Assembly (NCBI RefSeq): GCF_009882915.1
Contig: NZ_WTUW01000002.1
Span: 258,693-322,692 of the forward strand
Reading direction: 5' to 3'
Origin: Sneathiella litorea
GTDB lineage: Bacteria; Pseudomonadota; Alphaproteobacteria; Sneathiellales; Sneathiellaceae
DNA: 64,000 nucleotides
The position numbers and the translations under genes are program-made. Shown piece by piece: positions 18,502 to 28,545 of this stretch. Under the pieces are notes generated by a model that saw only the letters and a program-made list of their open reading frames with translations, made no database searches and was not told the origin of the DNA. Within the stretch, counting starts at the first letter, position 1; every line of letters begins with the position of its first letter.

Positions 18502-19704
18502 TTATATTGAAGCCATAACATCGTGCGCCAATTCCCGGCTTTGCCTGTCGCACTCAAAAATATCCTCAATTGAGGTCAAATCGACAATATGTGCCTGGTT
18601 TAGACATTCTTCGACAACCGCCGCAATATCCAGAAACCCGATGCTCCCGGTCAGAAAACCATGTACTGCCACTTCATTGGATGCATTTAGGGTCGTTGGT
18701 GCCGATTTACCAGTATTAAGCGCCTCGCGTGCAAGCCTGATGGCCGGGAATTTTACAAGATCCGGATCGAGAAATGTCAATGACCCGGTTTTCGCAAGGT
18801 CCAACCGTTCTGCCGGAAAGCTATGACGCTCTGGCCAACCGAGGGTATAGGAAATCGGTGTGCGCATGTCAGGCGCGCCCAATTGCGCCAGAACCGATCC
18901 GTCGCGATATTCCACCATACTGTGAATTACTGATTGCGGATGGACCAGTATATCAATTTTATCAGGCGCCACCGGAAACAGGCGGACCGCCTCGATATAT
19001 TCCAGCCCCTTGTTCATCATGGTGGCGCTATCGATGGAAATTTTGGCGCCCATGTCCCAGTTTGGATGGGCAAGTGCCTGTTTACGCGTTACGGATTTCA
19101 TTTCATCAAGTGTGAAGTCAAGAAACGGTCCGCCTGACGCTGTCAGGATCAATCGCTCTACATTTTCAATCTGATCAAAATCCAGCACCTGAAAAATGGC
19201 ATTATGTTCACTATCTACAGGTAAGAGCGTCGCACCATATTTCTCCGCGTCCCCCAGCACAAGATCTCCGCCACACACCAATGCCTCCTTATTGGCGATC
19301 GCGATTACCGAACCGGTTCGAACCGCGGCAAGCGCCGGGGCCAGGCCAGCCGCTCCGACTATAGCCAGCATAACCCAGTCCACCTTTCGGGAGGCGGCAT
19401 CAATCAGAGCATCACGCCCTGCTGCCACTTCTATACCGCTACCGGTGAGAAGTGACTTGAGTTCAGCATACTTACTCTCATTGGCAATGACAGCGAGGCT
19501 GGCACCGAACTGCCGGGCCTGCTTCGCCAACAGGGCAACATTTTCATTTGCAGTTAAAACATCGACCGAGAATTTATCTGCCGCACCGGCAATAAGATCC
19601 AGCGTATTAACGCCCACCGAACCGGTGGAACCGAAAATACTAACATGTCGCACAGCGGGTTCCATTTCCGACGAATAATTCGCGGCCGCGGGGCTAATAT
19701 TCAT
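18502..19704 (-). CDS. dxr: 1-deoxy-D-xylulose 5-phosphate reductoisomerase
   Basis: Dxr converts DXP to MEP with NADPH, the committed step of non-mevalonate isoprenoid synthesis, which feeds undecaprenyl phosphate and quinones. The ATG at 19704 overlaps the cdsA stop as ATGA and has GGGA upstream; a TTG two codons earlier is also open. The 400-residue protein has the NADPH-binding GSTGSVG at 25-31, IANKEALVCGG, the metal and substrate segment LPVDSEHNAIFQ and SIDSATMMNKGLE. Its C-terminal helical domain is complete. Confidence 0.96.
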   Translation of the reverse strand: MNISPAAANYSSEMEPAVRHVSIFGSTGSVGVNTLDLIAGAADKFSVDVLTANENVALLAKQARQFGASLAVIANESKYAELKSLLTGSGIEVAAGRDALIDAASRKVDWVMLAIVGAAGLAPALAAVRTGSVIAIANKEALVCGGDLVLGDAEKYGATLLPVDSEHNAIFQVLDFDQIENVERLILTASGGPFLDFTLDEMKSVTRKQALAHPNWDMGAKISIDSATMMNKGLEYIEAVRLFPVAPDKIDILVHPQSVIHSMVEYRDGSVLAQLGAPDMRTPISYTLGWPERHSFPAERLDLAKTGSLTFLDPDLVKFPAIRLAREALNTGKSAPTTLNASNEVAVHGFLTGSIGFLDIAAVVEECLNQAHIVDLTSIEDIFECDRQSRELAHDVMASI

Positions 19705-20519
19705 TGCCAAATCCCATCTACTAGCATGATAAGCAACATCAGGATCGGTGCCGTTAAAAATACACCGTCCAGCCGGTCCATAACGCCACCATGCCCCGGG
19801 ATCAGGTTGCTTGCATCCTTGATCCCAAAATGACGTTTCCAGGCTGATTCTGCGAAATCTCCAATTTGTGCCAGAATAGCACAGATTGCCCCTAAACCCA
19901 GTATACCTATTGTCGCAACCTGACCACCAACAAGATAGCGATTAACAAGGTAAGCCACGATCATGGCAAAAATAATGCCGCCGATCAGGCCGGCCCAGGT
20001 TTTATTAGGGCTGATAGCCGGCGCAATTTTCGGACCCCCAATCGACTTGCCGCTGAAATAGGCCCCAATGTCCGTAGCCCAGACGACAAGGAAGAGCCCT
20101 AAAGTCAACGCAAACCCGGAGTCTGGTATGGACCGCAGTGAGATAAGCGCAAGCACTGGCAAACCTATGCAGAGCGGACCGGATATTGCCCAGCCAAGCC
20201 GATTGCGCTTCTTCACGACAATCGCCGCGATGCCTATTAATGCAGATCCTATAAAAAGAGCTATAACTCCATGGTGAAAATAACTTTTCTGCGCTACGTA
20301 TAGCCCGGAAAAAACAGTCACCGCCGTCATGAGGGTAATCAGGCCCGGAGATTTTTCGAGCGATGCATGACACCATTCATAGGACATGACTGCTGATGCC
20401 CCGATCAGGAACAACAAGAAATAGAAGCCCCCAAAATAAAGAGCCGCAACCGCAACAGGAGCCAGAACAAGAGCAGAAATCACCCGTTGCTGCAGTGAGG
20501 TAAAAGAGGATAAAAGCAC
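19701..20519 (-). CDS. cdsA: Phosphatidate cytidylyltransferase
   Basis: CdsA makes CDP-diacylglycerol from phosphatidic acid and CTP, the precursor of all membrane phospholipids. The 272-residue protein has about eight membrane segments. It carries the CTP_transf_1 signature near the C-terminus: SAWKRHFGIKDASNLIPGHG, followed by GVMDRLDG. VWATDIGAYFSG and ISPNKTWAGLIGG are also typical. It begins with GTG directly after the uppS stop, with no bases between, so its translation probably depends on uppS. Confidence 0.95.
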   Translation of the reverse strand: MLLSSFTSLQQRVISALVLAPVAVAALYFGGFYFLLFLIGASAVMSYEWCHASLEKSPGLITLMTAVTVFSGLYVAQKSYFHHGVIALFIGSALIGIAAIVVKKRNRLGWAISGPLCIGLPVLALISLRSIPDSGFALTLGLFLVVWATDIGAYFSGKSIGGPKIAPAISPNKTWAGLIGGIIFAMIVAYLVNRYLVGGQVATIGILGLGAICAILAQIGDFAESAWKRHFGIKDASNLIPGHGGVMDRLDGVFLTAPILMLLIMLVDGIWQ

Positions 20520-21251
20520 TTAAAGCGCCCCATACCTGCGGTTCCGGCTTCCAAACTCCTCAACGGCCTCCGCCAGGTCCTGTTTTCGAAAATCAGGCCA
20601 AAGGACGTCCAAAAAGACGAATTCTGTATAAGCACACTGCCAAAGCAGGAAATTACTCAGCCGTTTTTCCCCACTGGTGCGGATCAGAAGATCGGGATCT
20701 GGATGATCCACAGTATCCAAATGTTGCGTGATCATGCTCTCATCAATTTCTTCGGGAGCAAGTTCGCCAGCCTTGATTTTTTCACCCAAGGCGCGCATGG
20801 CGCCGGCAATTTCAGATTGGCTACCGTAGCTGAGCGCAATCGTCAGGATCAATTTACTATTGTCTTTGGTCCGATCCTTAATTTCTTCAATTAACTTCTG
20901 AATATCATCAGGTAATTTATTGATATTACCAATAAATTTAACTCGAATATTGGCATCACAAAGGGCCTTGATCTCTTTGTTGAAGAAGTAGCGGAACAAG
21001 CCCATCAAGTGATTAATCTCTTCGACTGGCCGACTCCAGTTTTCCGATGAAAATGCAAAGAGTGTCAGATAACGAATGCCGAGCTCCTCGCACCCTTTCA
21101 GAGCTTCACGAACAGCTTCCGCCCCCTGCTCATGACCTCTTAGTCGTTGCAGGGACCGTTTTGCTGCCCAGCGTCCGTTCCCGTCCATGATGATAGCAAC
21201 ATGTTCAGGAATTATCATTGAGCCGGTACCGGCGGATGGGACAACAGTCAT
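20520..21251 (-). CDS. uppS: Undecaprenyl diphosphate synthase
   Basis: UppS adds eight cis-isoprene units to farnesyl diphosphate to make the C55 carrier used for peptidoglycan and O-antigen. The 243 residues match the family. The catalytic Asp23 lies in AIIMDGNGRWA, followed by RLRGHEQGA, FAFSSENWSRP and the C-terminal RTSGEKRLSNFLLWQ with EFVFLDVLWPDF. The start is three bases after the frr stop. It precedes cdsA and dxr as in most proteobacteria. Confidence 0.96.
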   Translation of the reverse strand: MTVVPSAGTGSMIIPEHVAIIMDGNGRWAAKRSLQRLRGHEQGAEAVREALKGCEELGIRYLTLFAFSSENWSRPVEEINHLMGLFRYFFNKEIKALCDANIRVKFIGNINKLPDDIQKLIEEIKDRTKDNSKLILTIALSYGSQSEIAGAMRALGEKIKAGELAPEEIDESMITQHLDTVDHPDPDLLIRTSGEKRLSNFLLWQCAYTEFVFLDVLWPDFRKQDLAEAVEEFGSRNRRYGAL

Positions 21252-21254
21252 GCG

Positions 21255-21812
21255 TCAGACCTGCATAATTTCCTGCTGCTTCTCTGACAGCATTTCATCG
21301 ACTTTCTCGACATAATTATCTGTCAGCTTTTGAATATTGTCCTCGGCCTTCTTGCGATCATCTTCAGAAAAATCACCATCTTTTTCCGCAGACTTTGCAT
21401 CGTCCATTCCATGGCGCCGTACGTTACGAATAGCGACTTTGGCATTTTCGCTATAACTTGACGCCACTTTTGCCAGTTCCGCACGGCGTTCTTCCGTTAA
21501 TTCGGGAATTGGCACTCGCACGACCAAGCCATCAACAACCGGATTAAGGCCAAGCCCGGAATTACGAATGCCTTTTTCTACAGCCTTTACATTGGTCTTA
21601 TCCCAGACCTGAACGCTGAGTGAACGCGGTTCGGGTGTACTGACCGTGCCAATTTGATTAATCGGCATGGACGCCCCATAGCTTTCCACCATGACCGTAT
21701 CTAGCAAGCTAGTATGCGCCCGGCCTGTTCTTAGTCCTGCAAACTCATGCTTTAGCGCTTCTAGCGCTCCCTGCATGCGCTTTTCAAGGTCTTTCATATT
21801 TGGCGCCGCCAT
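21255..21812 (-). CDS. frr: Ribosome-recycling factor
   Basis: Frr acts with EF-G to split ribosomes after termination. The 185-residue protein forms a three-helix bundle plus a small domain. [20 protein letters not shown] and [12 protein letters not shown] are diagnostic of the small domain. The C-terminal helix carries [10 protein letters not shown] and ends in [25 protein letters not shown] precedes the ATG. It follows pyrH by 73 bases. Confidence 0.97.
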   Translation of the reverse strand: MAAPNMKDLEKRMQGALEALKHEFAGLRTGRAHTSLLDTVMVESYGASMPINQIGTVSTPEPRSLSVQVWDKTNVKAVEKGIRNSGLGLNPVVDGLVVRVPIPELTEERRAELAKVASSYSENAKVAIRNVRRHGMDDAKSAEKDGDFSEDDRKKAEDNIQKLTDNYVEKVDEMLSEKQQEIMQV

Positions 21813-21885
21813 CTTAATCTCTCCTCCATCACCGGGACGGTTCCCCCGGCCTCTTGTTAGTTATAAACCAGACGTTGTTATATCG

Positions 21886-22602
21886 CTAAACAACTTCTGT
21901 GAAACAACCTTCTTTTTTAAGGACACGGGCAAAGGCCCCCTCTTCCTGGATTGAAAAAACAAGAATGGGAATTTGGTTCTCCCGCGCCAGAGAAATTGCC
22001 GCCGCGTCCATTACCTTAAGGTCTTTGGCCAGGACATCGAGATGCGACAAAGTTTCATAACGTTCAGCATCGGAATGATGGCGCGGATCCTTGTTATAGA
22101 CCCCATCCACGTTCGTACCCTTTAAAAGGGCATCACATTTCATTTCGGCCGCCCGTAGCGCGGCGGCGGTATCCGTCGTGAAATAAGGATTGCCGGTACC
22201 AGCCGCAAAAATAACAACCCGGCCTTTTTCAAGATGTCTTTCGGCCCGTCGCCGGATATAGGGTTCGCACACTGCGGACATCGGAATAGCGGAAAGAACC
22301 CGGCTGTTCATTCCGAGAGATTCAATCGCATTCTGAAGCGCAAGCGCGTTCATTACAGTCGCCAGCATCCCCATATAATCCGCGCTGGACCGATCCATCC
22401 CCTTGGCGGAACCAGACATACCGCGAAAGATGTTACCACCGCCGACAACGACACAAACCTCAACCCCCATGGCATGGGCGTCGCCGATATCCTTGGCTAT
22501 TCGGGAAACTGTCTCGACATCAATACCATATTGCTGGTTTCCCAGAAGTGCTTCACCGGAACATTTCAAAAGAACCCTGCGGTATTGAGGCGTGTTCGAC
22601 AT
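21886..22602 (-). CDS. pyrH: Uridylate kinase
   Basis: PyrH phosphorylates UMP to UDP. The bacterial enzyme is hexameric and belongs to the amino-acid-kinase family, unrelated to eukaryotic UMP kinase. The 238 residues include [12 protein letters not shown] at the start, [13 protein letters not shown], the UMP-binding [34 protein letters not shown] and [19 protein letters not shown] precedes the ATG. It is the first gene after the tsf terminator and has a possible promoter of its own, so it probably heads the envelope operon. Confidence 0.97.
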   Translation of the reverse strand: MSNTPQYRRVLLKCSGEALLGNQQYGIDVETVSRIAKDIGDAHAMGVEVCVVVGGGNIFRGMSGSAKGMDRSSADYMGMLATVMNALALQNAIESLGMNSRVLSAIPMSAVCEPYIRRRAERHLEKGRVVIFAAGTGNPYFTTDTAAALRAAEMKCDALLKGTNVDGVYNKDPRHHSDAERYETLSHLDVLAKDLKVMDAAAISLARENQIPILVFSIQEEGAFARVLKKEGCFTEVV

Positions 22603-22648
22603 ATTTTCCCCCGAAACTGGTACTTGTGGTTATTGGCGTCGGCAGAAC

Positions 22649-22676
22649 AGCATACAGAAAAAGTCTGATTTGAAAA
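22649..22676 (-). promoter_or_regulatory. Putative promoter of the pyrH-lpxB operon
   Basis: On the minus strand TTTTCA (22676-22671) and TATGCT (22654-22649) are 16 bases apart, between the tsf terminator and pyrH. Each matches the sigma-70 consensus at four of six positions. A promoter is expected here because transcription from rpsB-tsf should stop at the terminator just upstream. Confidence 0.35.
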
Positions 22677-22693
22677 GCCGTCAGGCCGCACAT

Positions 22694-22727
22694 AAAAATA
22701 TGGCGGCCTCAAAAGGAGACCGCCATA
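22694..22727 (-). terminator. Rho-independent terminator after tsf
   Basis: On the minus strand a 12-bp stem TATGGCGGTCTC/GAGGCCGCCATA (one G-U) with a five-base loop is followed by TTTTT. It lies 20 bases after the tsf stop and separates rpsB-tsf from pyrH onwards. Confidence 0.9.
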
Positions 22728-22747
22728 AATACTTAATCTTGTCGCCT

Positions 22748-23671
22748 TTATTGAACGGCGGCAGCAACTTCAGCAGCGAAGTCGCTTTCTTCCTTTTCAA
22801 TTCCCTCACCAACGGCAAAGCGAACCATACCGACGACTTCAATCGGGCTGCCGATTTCCTTGGCAACGTTCTCAACCGCAGCTTTTACGGTGTTTTCACC
22901 ATCGATAACGAAAGTCTGCTCCAACAGAACGACTTCCTTGTAGAATTTACTCAGACGACCCTCAACCATCTTGCCGATGATCTCTTCAGGTTTACCGGAT
23001 TCACGCGCCTGCTGAGAAAGAACAGTACGTTCGCGTTCCACTGCTGCCGGATCAAGATCTGCAACGCTGATTGATTGCGGGCTTGTCGCGGCAACATGCA
23101 TCGCAATCTGCTTGCCAAGTGTTGCAAGTGCGGCACTGTCGCCTTCACTTTCAAGCGCAACCAGAATGCCGATTTTGCCCAGACCATCCGCAACAGAGTT
23201 ATGGATATAGGAGGCAACAACGCCATTCTTTACACTGAGCTTTGCCGAACGACGAAGCGCCATATTCTCACCAATCGTGGCAATGGCATCAGTCAGTTTC
23301 TGTTCAACAGTTTCAGAGCCGCCCGGGAAGGTCGACACCTTTATCTGTTCCACATCATCGCCTTTTTCAACAGCAACCGAAGCGATACCGCTGACAAGTT
23401 TCTGGAAATCCTCGTTACGGCCCACGAAATCTGTCTCGGCATTCACCTCAACCACGGCACCGGAGGTGCCACTCGCGTTAACCGCGACGAGACCCTCTGC
23501 GGCAACACGGCCGGATTTCTTCGCAGCCGTGGCAAGACCCTTGGTCCGGAGCCAGTCAATCGCCGCATCCAAATCGCCGTCAGTTTCCTTGAGGGCTTTC
23601 TTACAATCCATCATTCCTGCACCGGACCGGGTGCGGAGTTCTTTAACCATTCCCGCTGTAATAGCAGTCAT
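22748..23671 (-). CDS. tsf: Elongation factor Ts
   Basis: EF-Ts exchanges GDP for GTP on EF-Tu. The 307-residue protein starts with [20 protein letters not shown], the conserved N-terminal domain, followed by [13 protein letters not shown]. The core contains [16 protein letters not shown] with the TDFV motif that contacts EF-Tu. The C-terminal dimerisation-like subdomains extend to the end. It forms the usual rpsB-tsf pair and ends at a strong terminator. Confidence 0.97.
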   Translation of the reverse strand: MTAITAGMVKELRTRSGAGMMDCKKALKETDGDLDAAIDWLRTKGLATAAKKSGRVAAEGLVAVNASGTSGAVVEVNAETDFVGRNEDFQKLVSGIASVAVEKGDDVEQIKVSTFPGGSETVEQKLTDAIATIGENMALRRSAKLSVKNGVVASYIHNSVADGLGKIGILVALESEGDSAALATLGKQIAMHVAATSPQSISVADLDPAAVERERTVLSQQARESGKPEEIIGKMVEGRLSKFYKEVVLLEQTFVIDGENTVKAAVENVAKEIGSPIEVVGMVRFAVGEGIEKEESDFAAEVAAAVQ

Positions 23672-23707
23672 TATTCATCCTCGCGTTTGATTTCTTAAAA
23701 TGGGAAA

Positions 23708-23737
23708 GCGCCCTATTCTTCATATAAATAGGGACGC
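23708..23737 (-). other. Hairpin between rpsB and tsf
   Basis: On the minus strand GCG-T-CCCTATT pairs with AATAGGGCGC (10 bp with one bulged base, nine-base loop), 11 bases after the rpsB stop. Only a short T-run follows, so it is at best a weak attenuator that could make tsf levels lower than rpsB, or an RNA-processing site. Confidence 0.5.
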
Positions 23738-23748
23738 CCCTCTCAGAT

Positions 23749-24597
23749 TTAAGACGCTTTCGCGCTCGTCTCGTCACCTTCGGCTTTTTTCGCTTCAGGT
23801 TCCACCGCAGCTTCTTCAGTCGGTGCTGCAGCTACACTTTCTTCAGCAGGCAGTTCCTCCGCAATAGCTGGAGCTTCAGCCGCACCAAGATCAGTTCCCT
23901 GGCTCGTCATCTCCATGGAGATACCATCAATAACAGCCTGCTTGAACAGATCGCAATAAAGGCTGATCGCGCGAAGTGCATCGTCGTTACCCGGGATCGG
24001 ATAGGCAATACCATCAGGATCAGAGTTACTGTCGAGGATAGCAACTACCGGGATACCCAGCTTGTTAGCTTCCTGAACCGCTAGCTCTTCCTTGTTCGTG
24101 TCAATAACCACAATGACATTCGGAAGACCACCCATTTCCTTAATACCACCAAGCGCCCGCTCCAACTTGTCACGCTGGCGGGTCATTTTAAGAATTTCTT
24201 TCTTGGTCAGGCCAGTATGCTCACCAGCAAGCTGTTCTTCCAGCTTATGAAGCTGCTTAATCGAACCAGAAACCGTCTTCCAGTTTGTCAGCATTCCGCC
24301 GAGCCAGCGATGGTTAACATAAAACTGGGCGCATTGTTTTGCGCTTTCGGCAACAACGTCAGATGCCTGGCGTTTTGTACCAACAAACAGGACACGTCCG
24401 CCGCCGGCGACAGTATCGCGCACAACTTTAAGCGCCTGATAAAGCATCGGCACTGTCTGTTGCAGATCAAGAATGTGGATTTTATTACGAGCGCCGAAAA
24501 TATAAGGACCCATTTTTGGGTTCCAGCGGCGTGATTGGTGACCAAAGTGAACACCAGCTTCCAAGAGCTGACGCATAGTAAAAGTAGGCAGAGCCAT
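23749..24597 (-). CDS. rpsB: 30S ribosomal protein S2
   Basis: S2 is a late-binding 30S protein that bridges head and body and holds S1. The ATG at 24597 gives [20 protein letters not shown], the family start, with GGAG eight bases upstream. The open frame extends 18 codons further but lacks homology. The 282-residue protein has [33 protein letters not shown] and [13 protein letters not shown] ~45-residue C-terminal tail rich in Ala, Glu and Lys after about residue 235 is longer than in E. coli; such acidic tails occur in alphaproteobacteria. Confidence 0.97.
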   Translation of the reverse strand: MALPTFTMRQLLEAGVHFGHQSRRWNPKMGPYIFGARNKIHILDLQQTVPMLYQALKVVRDTVAGGGRVLFVGTKRQASDVVAESAKQCAQFYVNHRWLGGMLTNWKTVSGSIKQLHKLEEQLAGEHTGLTKKEILKMTRQRDKLERALGGIKEMGGLPNVIVVIDTNKEELAVQEANKLGIPVVAILDSNSDPDGIAYPIPGNDDALRAISLYCDLFKQAVIDGISMEMTSQGTDLGAAEAPAIAEELPAEESVAAAPTEEAAVEPEAKKAEGDETSAKAS

Positions 24598-24721
24598 TCT
24601 GCAATCTCCTTTTCCGGTTGAACCTCCGTGAGCAGCGGTCCAAAGGATCATCCTTAGAACACCGGAAGGGAAAGACCAACACAGCCTTACCCAAAGCTCA
24701 CGTGTGAATTTAACAGTGCGC

Positions 24722-24750
24722 TAAATAGGCCCCTACGCGTCCAGATGCAA
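24722..24750 (-). promoter_or_regulatory. Putative rpsB promoter and leader
   Basis: On the minus strand TTGCAT (24750-24745) and TATTTA (24727-24722) are 17 bases apart. Transcription from here would give a leader of about 120 bases before rpsB. The leader contains an AAGGAT-G-ATCCTT hairpin and a GGTTCAACC element. rpsB leaders in other proteobacteria are sites of S2 autoregulation, so a similar role is possible but not shown. Confidence 0.4.
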
Positions 24751-24790
24751 GGGAAAAATACTCATTCCCTCCCAATTCAGCTACAAAGGG

Positions 24791-27700
24791 CTAAATATCG
24801 TGAACGTCGATAACGCCGAGGGCGGATTTTAGCGCCTGCCGCACCTCCGGCGTGATATTGGCCTTATCGGATAAATCAAATTCGACCTCTTTGGCTTCAG
24901 CCTCCAGGTTAAGGACAAGGGCGACACGCCCGCGACCCCGACCGCCCTGCTTGAGGATAGCGGCAACTTCCGAGATCGGCTTGTCATCATTCGCAAAAAT
25001 CCGTACCCCGTCAGCAATATTCGCTGCAAGTGTTTCAAGCCGTTGCAAGCTCTGGACAGTGAGCCGGGGTTGATCATTGTCAAGATTTCCGGTCACCCTG
25101 AGAACAAGCGACTGGCCAACCACGAGAAGTTCACGGTATTTATCCAGCGTTTCCGAGAACATGGTGACTTCAAATGCACCAGTCGCATCAGAAAGCTGAA
25201 CAAATGCCAGCGGCTTTCCTTTTTTCGTTCGAAGTTCCCGCTTACCCATGACAGTACCGGCAAGAGTTCCGGCGCTTTCCGTCGCTCCAAGACCGGCAAG
25301 ATAACTTACCGAATTACGGACTCCGGCCTTATCAAGTGTTTTATCCCATGCATCCAGAGGATGGCCGGAGAGATAAAAGCCGATGGCATCGAACTCCTGC
25401 TTCAATTGTTCCATGGTTGTCCAACGGGCTACCTCCGGCAGGTCGGGCCGGACCACTAGCGTTTCCGCCGCGCCGCCAAACAGGTTAACCTGACCGGATC
25501 CCCGCTCCTCCTCTGAGTGCTGGGCCTGACGTATTAGAATTTCGATGGAGGAAAAAACCTGCGCGCGATGTTCCAGCAGATCATCAAAAGCCCCGGCCCG
25601 GACCAGGTTTTCCGCCTGACGTTTATTCATATGTTTAGGGTTGAGGCGATCAGCAAAATCAAAAAGGTCCTTATAGGCTCCATTTTCTATACGCTCCCGC
25701 ACAATTCCGGCCATTGCCTCCCGGCCAACATTCTTGACCGCCGCGAGCGCATAGCGCACCGCCCCCTGATCGCCCTCAAACTCTACAGAAAACTCCACGT
25801 CCGACTTATTCAGGCACGGTGGATAAATCGGGATTTTCATCCTCTCCAGATCCTGCCGGAAGATATTGAGTTTATCCGTATTGTTCATGTCAAGGCTCAT
25901 GGATGCGGCCATGAACTCAACCGGATAGTTCGCCTTGAGGTAAGCCGTATGATAAGAGACAAGAGCATAGGCCGCTGCATGCGACTTGTTGAAACCGTAA
26001 TTGGCAAACTTTGCCACCAGATCAAAGATATGGGTGGCGTCCTTCGCCGAAATTCCTTTTTCTCTTGCGCCTTTCGCGAAAATAGCGCGCTGCTCGTCCA
26101 TCTCGGACTGGATTTTCTTACCCATCGCCCGGCGTAAAAGGTCAGCATCGCCGAGGCTATAGCCTGCAAGTGTTTTCGCGATTTCCATCACCTGTTCCTG
26201 GTAGATGATGACGCCATAGGTTTCCTCCAGCACGGATTTAAGCTCCGGATGCAGGTAATCCGGTTCTTCTTCTCCATGCTTACGGCGGATATAGGTGGGA
26301 ATATTCTCCATCGGGCCCGGGCGGTAAAGCGCAACGATAGCAATAATATCCTCAAAAGCGTCGGGTCGCATTTTCCGGAGCATGTCCCGCATGCCTGAAC
26401 TTTCAAGCTGGAAAATGCCAATTGTATTCCCGGTGGAGAGAAGCTCGAACACGGCCGGATCATCAAGCGGAACTTTGGCGTAATCAATATCAATCCCACG
26501 GCGGGCAAGGAGAGCTTTGGCGCGGTCCAGAACAGTTAGAGTCTTGAGACCAAGAAAGTCAAACTTCACCAGCCCGGCCGTCTCAGCATATTTCATCGAA
26601 AACTGCGTAACCGGCATGTCGGAGCGCGGATCACGATAAAGCGGCACCAATTCATCCAGCGGTCGATCACCAATCACAACGCCGGCAGCATGGGTCGACG
26701 CATGACGATACAGCCCTTCAAGTTGCAGCGCGATCTCGAGGAGACGGGCAACTTCAGGATCATTTGCCCGCTCTTCGCGCAATCGTGGCTCAATATCAAG
26801 TGCTTGCTGTAGACTTACCGGGTTGGCCGGGTTAGCCGGTATCATTTTACTGATCCGATCGACCTGACCGTAAGGCATCTGGAGAACGCGCCCGACGTCG
26901 CGCACGGCTGCCTTGGCCTGCAGCTTACCAAAGGTAATGATCTGCGCCACCTGGTCATGACCATATTTCTCCTGCACATAACGGATCACCTGTTCGCGCT
27001 TGTCCTGGCAGAAATCGATATCGAAGTCGGGCATGGACACGCGTTCGGGATTCAGGAACCGCTCAAAGAGCAAGCCAAAGCGAAGGGGGTCCAGGTCGGT
27101 GATGGTCAGCGCCCAGGCAACAACGGAACCCGCGCCCGAGCCACGCCCCGGCCCCACCGGCACATCATGCTCTTTCGACCACTGGATAAAATCCGAAACG
27201 ATCAAAAAATAGCCCGGAAAACCCATTTCATTGATGACACCAATCTCATATTCGAGCCGGTCGAAATATTCCTTCGACTTGGCCGCCCGCTCGGCGTCTG
27301 TCATCTCGTCAGTAAAAACTTCATTTTCAAGCCGGATCTTAAGACCATCCGTTGCCATCGCGGCGAGTTCCCCGGCTTCATCCCGCCCTTCCGCGGAAGA
27401 GAAATCTGGCAAAATAGGATCACGTTTAGGAGAGGCAACAGCACATCTCTGTGCGATTACGAGTGTGTTCGTAATGGCCTCCGGTAAATCAGAGAAGAGT
27501 TCGACCATCTCGGACTGTGATTTGAAATAATGCTCTGGTGAGCGCTTTATCCGGTCCTGGTCGCCGACATACTTGCCTGTCGCAATACAAAGAAGCGCAT
27601 CATGAGCCTCATACATATCCCGCCCAGCGAAAAATACCTCATTAGTCGCTACCAGCGGTATATTGAGATCATAGGCAATATTCAAAAAGCCGGGCTCGGT

Positions 27701-28324
27701 TTTTTGCTCAAGCGGTAGGCCGTGACGCTGGAGTTCCATATAAAGACGGCCATCGAATGTCTTGGCTAGCTTTCGCGCATAGATCTCCGCCCCGTCCAGC
27801 TGGTCCGTCGCGATCAATCGTCCGATTGGCCCCTCCGCCCCCCCCGTCAGACAGATCACGCCCGCCGAATTTTCCTCAAGCACATCATAAGAAACCTGCG
27901 CTGTCTCCCCTGCCTCCGTTTTCAGAAACGCATGAGAGGTTAATTTCAAGAGATTGTTGTATCCTGTCTCATCCTGAGCCAAAAGCACGACGGAGTCTGG
28001 CTCCGGCCGCCGGCCACTTCGATCGACACCATCTTCGCGCATAATGGCGATCTGACATCCGATAATAGGCTGCACACCGCCACTCATCATGGCCAAAGAG
28101 AATTCCAGTGCACCAAACATATTGCTGGTGTCCGTGATCGCCACAGCCGGCATCTGGTTTTTCACACAGAGCTTCTGGAGATCTTTGACCGGGACCGCCC
28201 CCTCCGAAAGGGAGTAAGCGGAATGGACACGCAAATGAACGAAACGGGGGTCATTTTCGGCGCGGGACAACGGCACATCTCCAATCTGTGATTTAAGCCG
28301 CCCCACTATTGCATGTCCCTTCAA
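24791..28324 (-). CDS. dnaE: DNA polymerase III alpha subunit
   Basis: DnaE is the replicative polymerase. Up to 1177 residues are encoded: an N-terminal PHP domain (HLRVHSAYSLSEGAVP), the palm with catalytic aspartates in MPDFDIDFCQDKR, the fingers (GVIIYQEQVMEIAKTLAGYS), a helix-hairpin-helix region, an OB domain (SAGTLAGTVMGKRELRTKKG) and a tau-binding C-terminus. It is DnaE1, not the mutagenic ImuC, as no imuAB genes flank it and the tail is full length. The start is uncertain: TTG 28324, GTG 28306 (behind AAGGGA) and a later TTG behind GGAG are all open before the first conserved residues. A LexA-controlled micro-gene lies just upstream. Confidence 0.96.
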   Translation of the reverse strand: MKGHAIVGRLKSQIGDVPLSRAENDPRFVHLRVHSAYSLSEGAVPVKDLQKLCVKNQMPAVAITDTSNMFGALEFSLAMMSGGVQPIIGCQIAIMREDGVDRSGRRPEPDSVVLLAQDETGYNNLLKLTSHAFLKTEAGETAQVSYDVLEENSAGVICLTGGAEGPIGRLIATDQLDGAEIYARKLAKTFDGRLYMELQRHGLPLEQKTEPGFLNIAYDLNIPLVATNEVFFAGRDMYEAHDALLCIATGKYVGDQDRIKRSPEHYFKSQSEMVELFSDLPEAITNTLVIAQRCAVASPKRDPILPDFSSAEGRDEAGELAAMATDGLKIRLENEVFTDEMTDAERAAKSKEYFDRLEYEIGVINEMGFPGYFLIVSDFIQWSKEHDVPVGPGRGSGAGSVVAWALTITDLDPLRFGLLFERFLNPERVSMPDFDIDFCQDKREQVIRYVQEKYGHDQVAQIITFGKLQAKAAVRDVGRVLQMPYGQVDRISKMIPANPANPVSLQQALDIEPRLREERANDPEVARLLEIALQLEGLYRHASTHAAGVVIGDRPLDELVPLYRDPRSDMPVTQFSMKYAETAGLVKFDFLGLKTLTVLDRAKALLARRGIDIDYAKVPLDDPAVFELLSTGNTIGIFQLESSGMRDMLRKMRPDAFEDIIAIVALYRPGPMENIPTYIRRKHGEEEPDYLHPELKSVLEETYGVIIYQEQVMEIAKTLAGYSLGDADLLRRAMGKKIQSEMDEQRAIFAKGAREKGISAKDATHIFDLVAKFANYGFNKSHAAAYALVSYHTAYLKANYPVEFMAASMSLDMNNTDKLNIFRQDLERMKIPIYPPCLNKSDVEFSVEFEGDQGAVRYALAAVKNVGREAMAGIVRERIENGAYKDLFDFADRLNPKHMNKRQAENLVRAGAFDDLLEHRAQVFSSIEILIRQAQHSEEERGSGQVNLFGGAAETLVVRPDLPEVARWTTMEQLKQEFDAIGFYLSGHPLDAWDKTLDKAGVRNSVSYLAGLGATESAGTLAGTVMGKRELRTKKGKPLAFVQLSDATGAFEVTMFSETLDKYRELLVVGQSLVLRVTGNLDNDQPRLTVQSLQRLETLAANIADGVRIFANDDKPISEVAAILKQGGRGRGRVALVLNLEAEAKEVEFDLSDKANITPEVRQALKSALGVIDVHDI

Positions 28325-28407
28325 AAAGATCAGGCCTTGACAGCCTCATCCCTTAAATTTCTTGTGGATAACTCCCCTCTTCCCGTTCCATCTTCAAGAC
28401 GCGAAGA

Positions 28408-28515
28408 TCAACCAGTAAGGCCTGTCACAATATCCGCCCAGAACACCATTGTGCCGAGCGCACCCGCAAAAGCCGCGCATTCAAATCCACTTTTTATGAT
28501 CTGGTCGATATTCAT
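28408..28515 (-). CDS. LexA-controlled 35-residue membrane micro-protein
   Basis: Unrecognised gene. The ATG (28515-28513) has AGGAG exactly eight bases upstream and opens a 35-codon frame ending in TGA (28410-28408). The peptide starts MNIDQIIKSG, a short polar segment with Lys8. A mostly hydrophobic stretch of about 20 residues follows (ECAAFAGALGTMVFWADIV), with Trp26 and Asp27 near its end, closing in TGLTG. One membrane span is likely. The promoter 31-59 bases upstream contains a perfect SOS box. Size, hydrophobicity and control resemble SOS-induced membrane peptides such as Caulobacter SidA (division inhibitor) and E. coli TisB (toxin); no sequence homology is claimed. An ATCTTC/GAAGAT hairpin follows the stop. 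dnaE starts 83 bases downstream and may be co-transcribed. Confidence 0.7.
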   Translation of the reverse strand: MNIDQIIKSGFECAAFAGALGTMVFWADIVTGLTG

Positions 28516-28545
28516 TACTATTGCTCCTATGTGTTTTCTGAAAGC

